Origin: Argopecten irradians
Taxonomy: Eukaryota; Mollusca; Bivalvia; Pectinida; Pectinidae
Length of the DNA: 64,000 nucleotides
Direction of reading: 5' to 3'
NCBI RefSeq assembly: GCF_041381155.1
Contig: NC_091144.1
Coordinates: 33,784,980 to 33,848,979, forward strand
In this document: positions 60,901-64,000 of the stretch, piece after piece
Position numbering within the stretch: position 1 is the stretch's first letter
Layout of the letters: every line of letters begins with the position of its first letter
Notes under the pieces: generated by a model
Seen by the model: only the letters and a program-made list of their open reading frames with translations
Databases searched by the model: none
What the model was told of the DNA's origin: nothing
Made by a program: the position numbers and the translations under genes

Positions 60901-63900
60901 GTCACCCTCCCATCTCCTATACTAATGTTAGGGATGTCACCCTCCCATCTCCTATACTAATGTTAGGGATGTCACTCTCCCATCTCCTATACTAAATGTT
61001 AGGGATGTCACCCTCCCATCTCCTATACTAATGTTAGGGATGTCACCCTCCCATCTCCTATACTAATGTTAGGGATGTCACCCTCCCATCTCCTATACTA
61101 ATGTTAGGGATGTCACCCTCCCATCTCCTATACTAATGTTAGGGATGTCACCCTCCCATCTCCTATACTAATGTTAGGGATGTCACCCTCCCATCTCCTA
61201 TACTAATGTTAGGGATGTCACCCTCCCATCTCCTATACTAATGTTAGGGATGTCACCCTCCCATCTCCTATACTAATGTTAGGGATGTCACCCTCCCATC
61301 CCATCTCCTATACTAATGTTAGAGATGTCACCCTCCCATCTCCTATACTAATGTTAGTAGGGATGTCACCCTCCCATCTCCTATACTAATGTTAGGGATG
61401 TCACCCTCCCATCTCCTATACTAATGTTAGGGATGTCACCCTCCCATCTCCTATACTTATGTTAGGGATGTCACCCTCCCATCTCCTATACTAATGTTAG
61501 GGATGTCACCCTCCCATCTCCTATACTTATGTTAGGGATGTCACCCTCCCATCTCCTATACTAATGTTAGGGATGTCACCCTCCCATCTCCTATACTAAT
61601 GTTAGGGATGTCACCCTCCCATCTCCTATACTAATGTTAGGGATGTCACCCTCCCATCTCCTATACTAATGTTAGGGATGTCACCCTCCCATCTCCTATA
61701 CTAATGTTAGGGATGTCACCCTCCCATCTCCTATACTAATGTTAGGGATGTCACCCTCCCATCTCCTATACTAATGTTAGGGATGTCACCCTCCCATCTC
61801 CTATACTAATGTTAGGGATGTCACCCTCCCATCTCCTATACTAATGTTAGGGATGTCACCCTCCCATCTCCTATACTAATGTTAGGGATGTCACCCTCCC
61901 ATCTCCTATACTAATGTTAGGGATGTCACCCTCCCATCTCCTATACTAATGTTAGGGATGTCACCCTCCCATCTCCTATACTAATGTTAGGGATGTCACC
62001 CTCCCATCTCCTATACTAATGTTAGGGATGTCACCCTCCCATCTCCTATACTAATGTTAGGGATGTCACCCTCCCATCTCCTATACTAATGTTAGGGATG
62101 TCACCCTCCCATCTCCTATACTAATGTTAGAGATGTCACCCTCCCATCTCCTATACTAATGTTAGGGATGTCACCCTCCCATCTCCTATACTAATGTTAG
62201 GGATGTCACCCTCCCATCTCCTATACTAATGTTAGGGATGTCACCCTCCCATCTCCTATACTAATGTTAGAGATGTCACCCTCCCATCTCCTATACTAAT
62301 GTTAGGGATGTCACCCTCCCATCTCCTATACTAATGTTAGGGATGTCACCCTCCCATCTCCTATACTAATGTTAGGGATGTCACCCTCCCATCTCCTATA
62401 CTAATGTTAGGGATGTCACCCTCCCATCTCCTATACTAATGTTAGGGATGTCACCCTCCCATCTCCTATACTAATGTTAGGGATGTCACCCTCCCATCTC
62501 CTATACTAATGTTAGGGATGTCACCCTCCCATCTCCTATACTAATGTTAGGGATGTCACCCTCCCATCTCCTATACTAATGTTAGGGATGTCACCCTCCC
62601 ATCTCCTATACTAATGTTAGGGATGTCACCCTCCCATCTCCTATACTAATGTTAGGGATGTCACCCTCCCATCTCCTATACTAATGTTAGGGATGTCACT
62701 CTCCCATCTCCCATCTCCTATACTAATGTTAGGGATGTCACCCTCCCATCTCCTATACTAATGTTAGGGATGTCACCCTCCCATCTCCTATACTAATGTT
62801 AGGGATGTCACCCTCCCATCTCCTATACTAATGTTAGGGATGTCACTCTCCCATCTCCTATACTAATGTTAGGGATGTCACCCTCACCCATCTCCTATAC
62901 TAATGTTAGGTATGTCACCCTCCCATCTCCTATACCAATGTTATGGATGTCACCCTCCCATCTCCTATACTAATGTTAGGGATGTCACCCTCCCATCTCC
63001 TATACTAATGTTAGGGATGTCACCCTCCCATCTCCTATACTAATGTTAGGGATGTCACCCTCCCATCTCCTATACTAATGTTAGGGATGTCACCCTCCCA
63101 TCTCCTATACTAATGTTAGGGATGTCACCCTCCCATCTCCTATACTAATGTTAGGGATGTCACCCTCCCATCTCCTATACTAATGTTAGGGATGTCACCC
63201 TCCCATCTCCTATACTAATGTTAGGGATGTCACCCTCCCATCTCCTATACTAATGTTAGGGATGTCACCCTCCCATCTCCTATACTAATGTTAGGGATGT
63301 CACCCTCCCATCTCCTATACTAATGTTAGGGATGTCACCCTCCCATCTCCTATACTAATGTTAGGGATGTCACCCTCCCATCTCCTATACTAATGTTAGG
63401 GATGTCACCCTCCCATCTCCTATACTAATGTTAGGGATGTCACCCTCCCATCTCCTATACTAATGTTAGGGATGTCACCCTCCCATCTCCTATACTAATG
63501 TTAGGGATGTCACCCTCCCATCTCCTATACTAATGTTAGGGATGTCACCCTCCCATCTCCTATACTAATGTTAGGGATGTCACCCTCCCATCTCCTATAC
63601 TAATGTTAGGGATGTCACCCTCCCATCTCCCTATACTAATGTTAGGGATGTCACCCTCCCCATCTCCTATACTAATGTTAGGGATGTCACCCTCCCATCT
63701 CCTATACTAATGTTAGGGATGTCACCCTCCCATCTCCTATACTAATGTTAGGGATGTCACCCTCCCATCTCCTATACTAATGTTAGGGATGTCACCCTCC
63801 CATCTCCTATACTAATGTTAGGGATGTCACCCTCCCATCTCCTATACTAATGTTAGGGATGTCACCCTCCCATCTCCTATACTAATGTTAGGGATGTCAC

Positions 63901-64000
63901 CCTCCCATCTCCTATACTAATGTTAGGGATGTCACCCTCCCATCTCCTATACTAATTTAGGGATGTCACCCTCCCATCTCCTATACTAATGTTAGGGATG
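57930..64000 (+). repeat. 35-bp satellite array, runs off the window
   Basis: About 170 copies of a 35-base unit (ATGTCACCCTCCCATCTCCT followed by ATACTAATGTTAGGG), inside intron 1 of the SH3PXD2-like gene. The first units (57930-58130) are strongly diverged; inner units are nearly identical with rare changes (TTAGTAGGG insertions, TTAGAG, CCAATG). The array is still perfect at the last base, so its true length is unknown. Each unit carries a single TTAGGG hexamer. Confidence 0.97.

Noticed and set aside
57930-64000. Interstitial telomere sequence, because each unit holds TTAGGG
   Set aside because: TTAGGG occurs once per 35-base unit and never in tandem, so this is a satellite and not a telomeric tract.

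Overview
This is a eukaryotic window, most likely from a bivalve mollusc (perhaps a scallop). The support is AT-rich sequence, split genes with consensus GT-AG introns, many short inverted-repeat elements, a repeat with the layout of the bivalve 'pearl'/Helentron-like elements, tRNA-type SINEs, and very large minisatellite arrays. No CRISPR, operon, bacterial or viral element was seen. Species assignment is an inference.

Layout. (1) 2886-12348, plus strand: a secreted single-domain C-type lectin gene. Three shared 5' exons are followed by two copies of a two-exon 3' cassette (exon 4 plus last exon 5), each copy with its own poly(A) signal. Exon phases let only one exon 4 be used per message. 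The locus is studded with small inverted-repeat elements and holds the pearl-like element. (2) 14551-17001, minus strand: a membrane-anchored copper amine oxidase of 816 residues in one coding exon; a 5' non-coding exon lies upstream and was not located. (3) About 17.0-47.4 kb: no gene could be supported. This stretch holds minisatellites of 19, 38, ~49, 31, ~26, 41 and 22 bp periods, several foldback elements, a tRNA-derived SINE and a ~1.7 kb head-to-head pair of one inverted-repeat element. The 22-bp array alone covers about 4.3 kb. (4) 47414-56865, minus strand: a complete 16-exon CFAP58 gene (877 residues), an axonemal coiled-coil protein of cilia and sperm flagella. (5) 57295 onward, plus strand: the first coding exon of an SH3PXD2 (TKS4/TKS5-like) PX-domain scaffold gene, head-to-head with CFAP58 across 429 bp. 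Its first intron contains a 35-bp satellite of at least 6 kb that runs off the window end.

The genes do not form one pathway. The two points of most biological interest are the lectin gene with frame-locked alternative 3' cassettes that differ in the ligand-binding loop, and the tight divergent CFAP58/SH3PXD2 pair, whose human counterparts lie near each other on chromosome 10 (from memory). Exon borders were read by eye from splice consensus, phase continuity and similarity to remembered family sequences; no alignment or transcript data were available.
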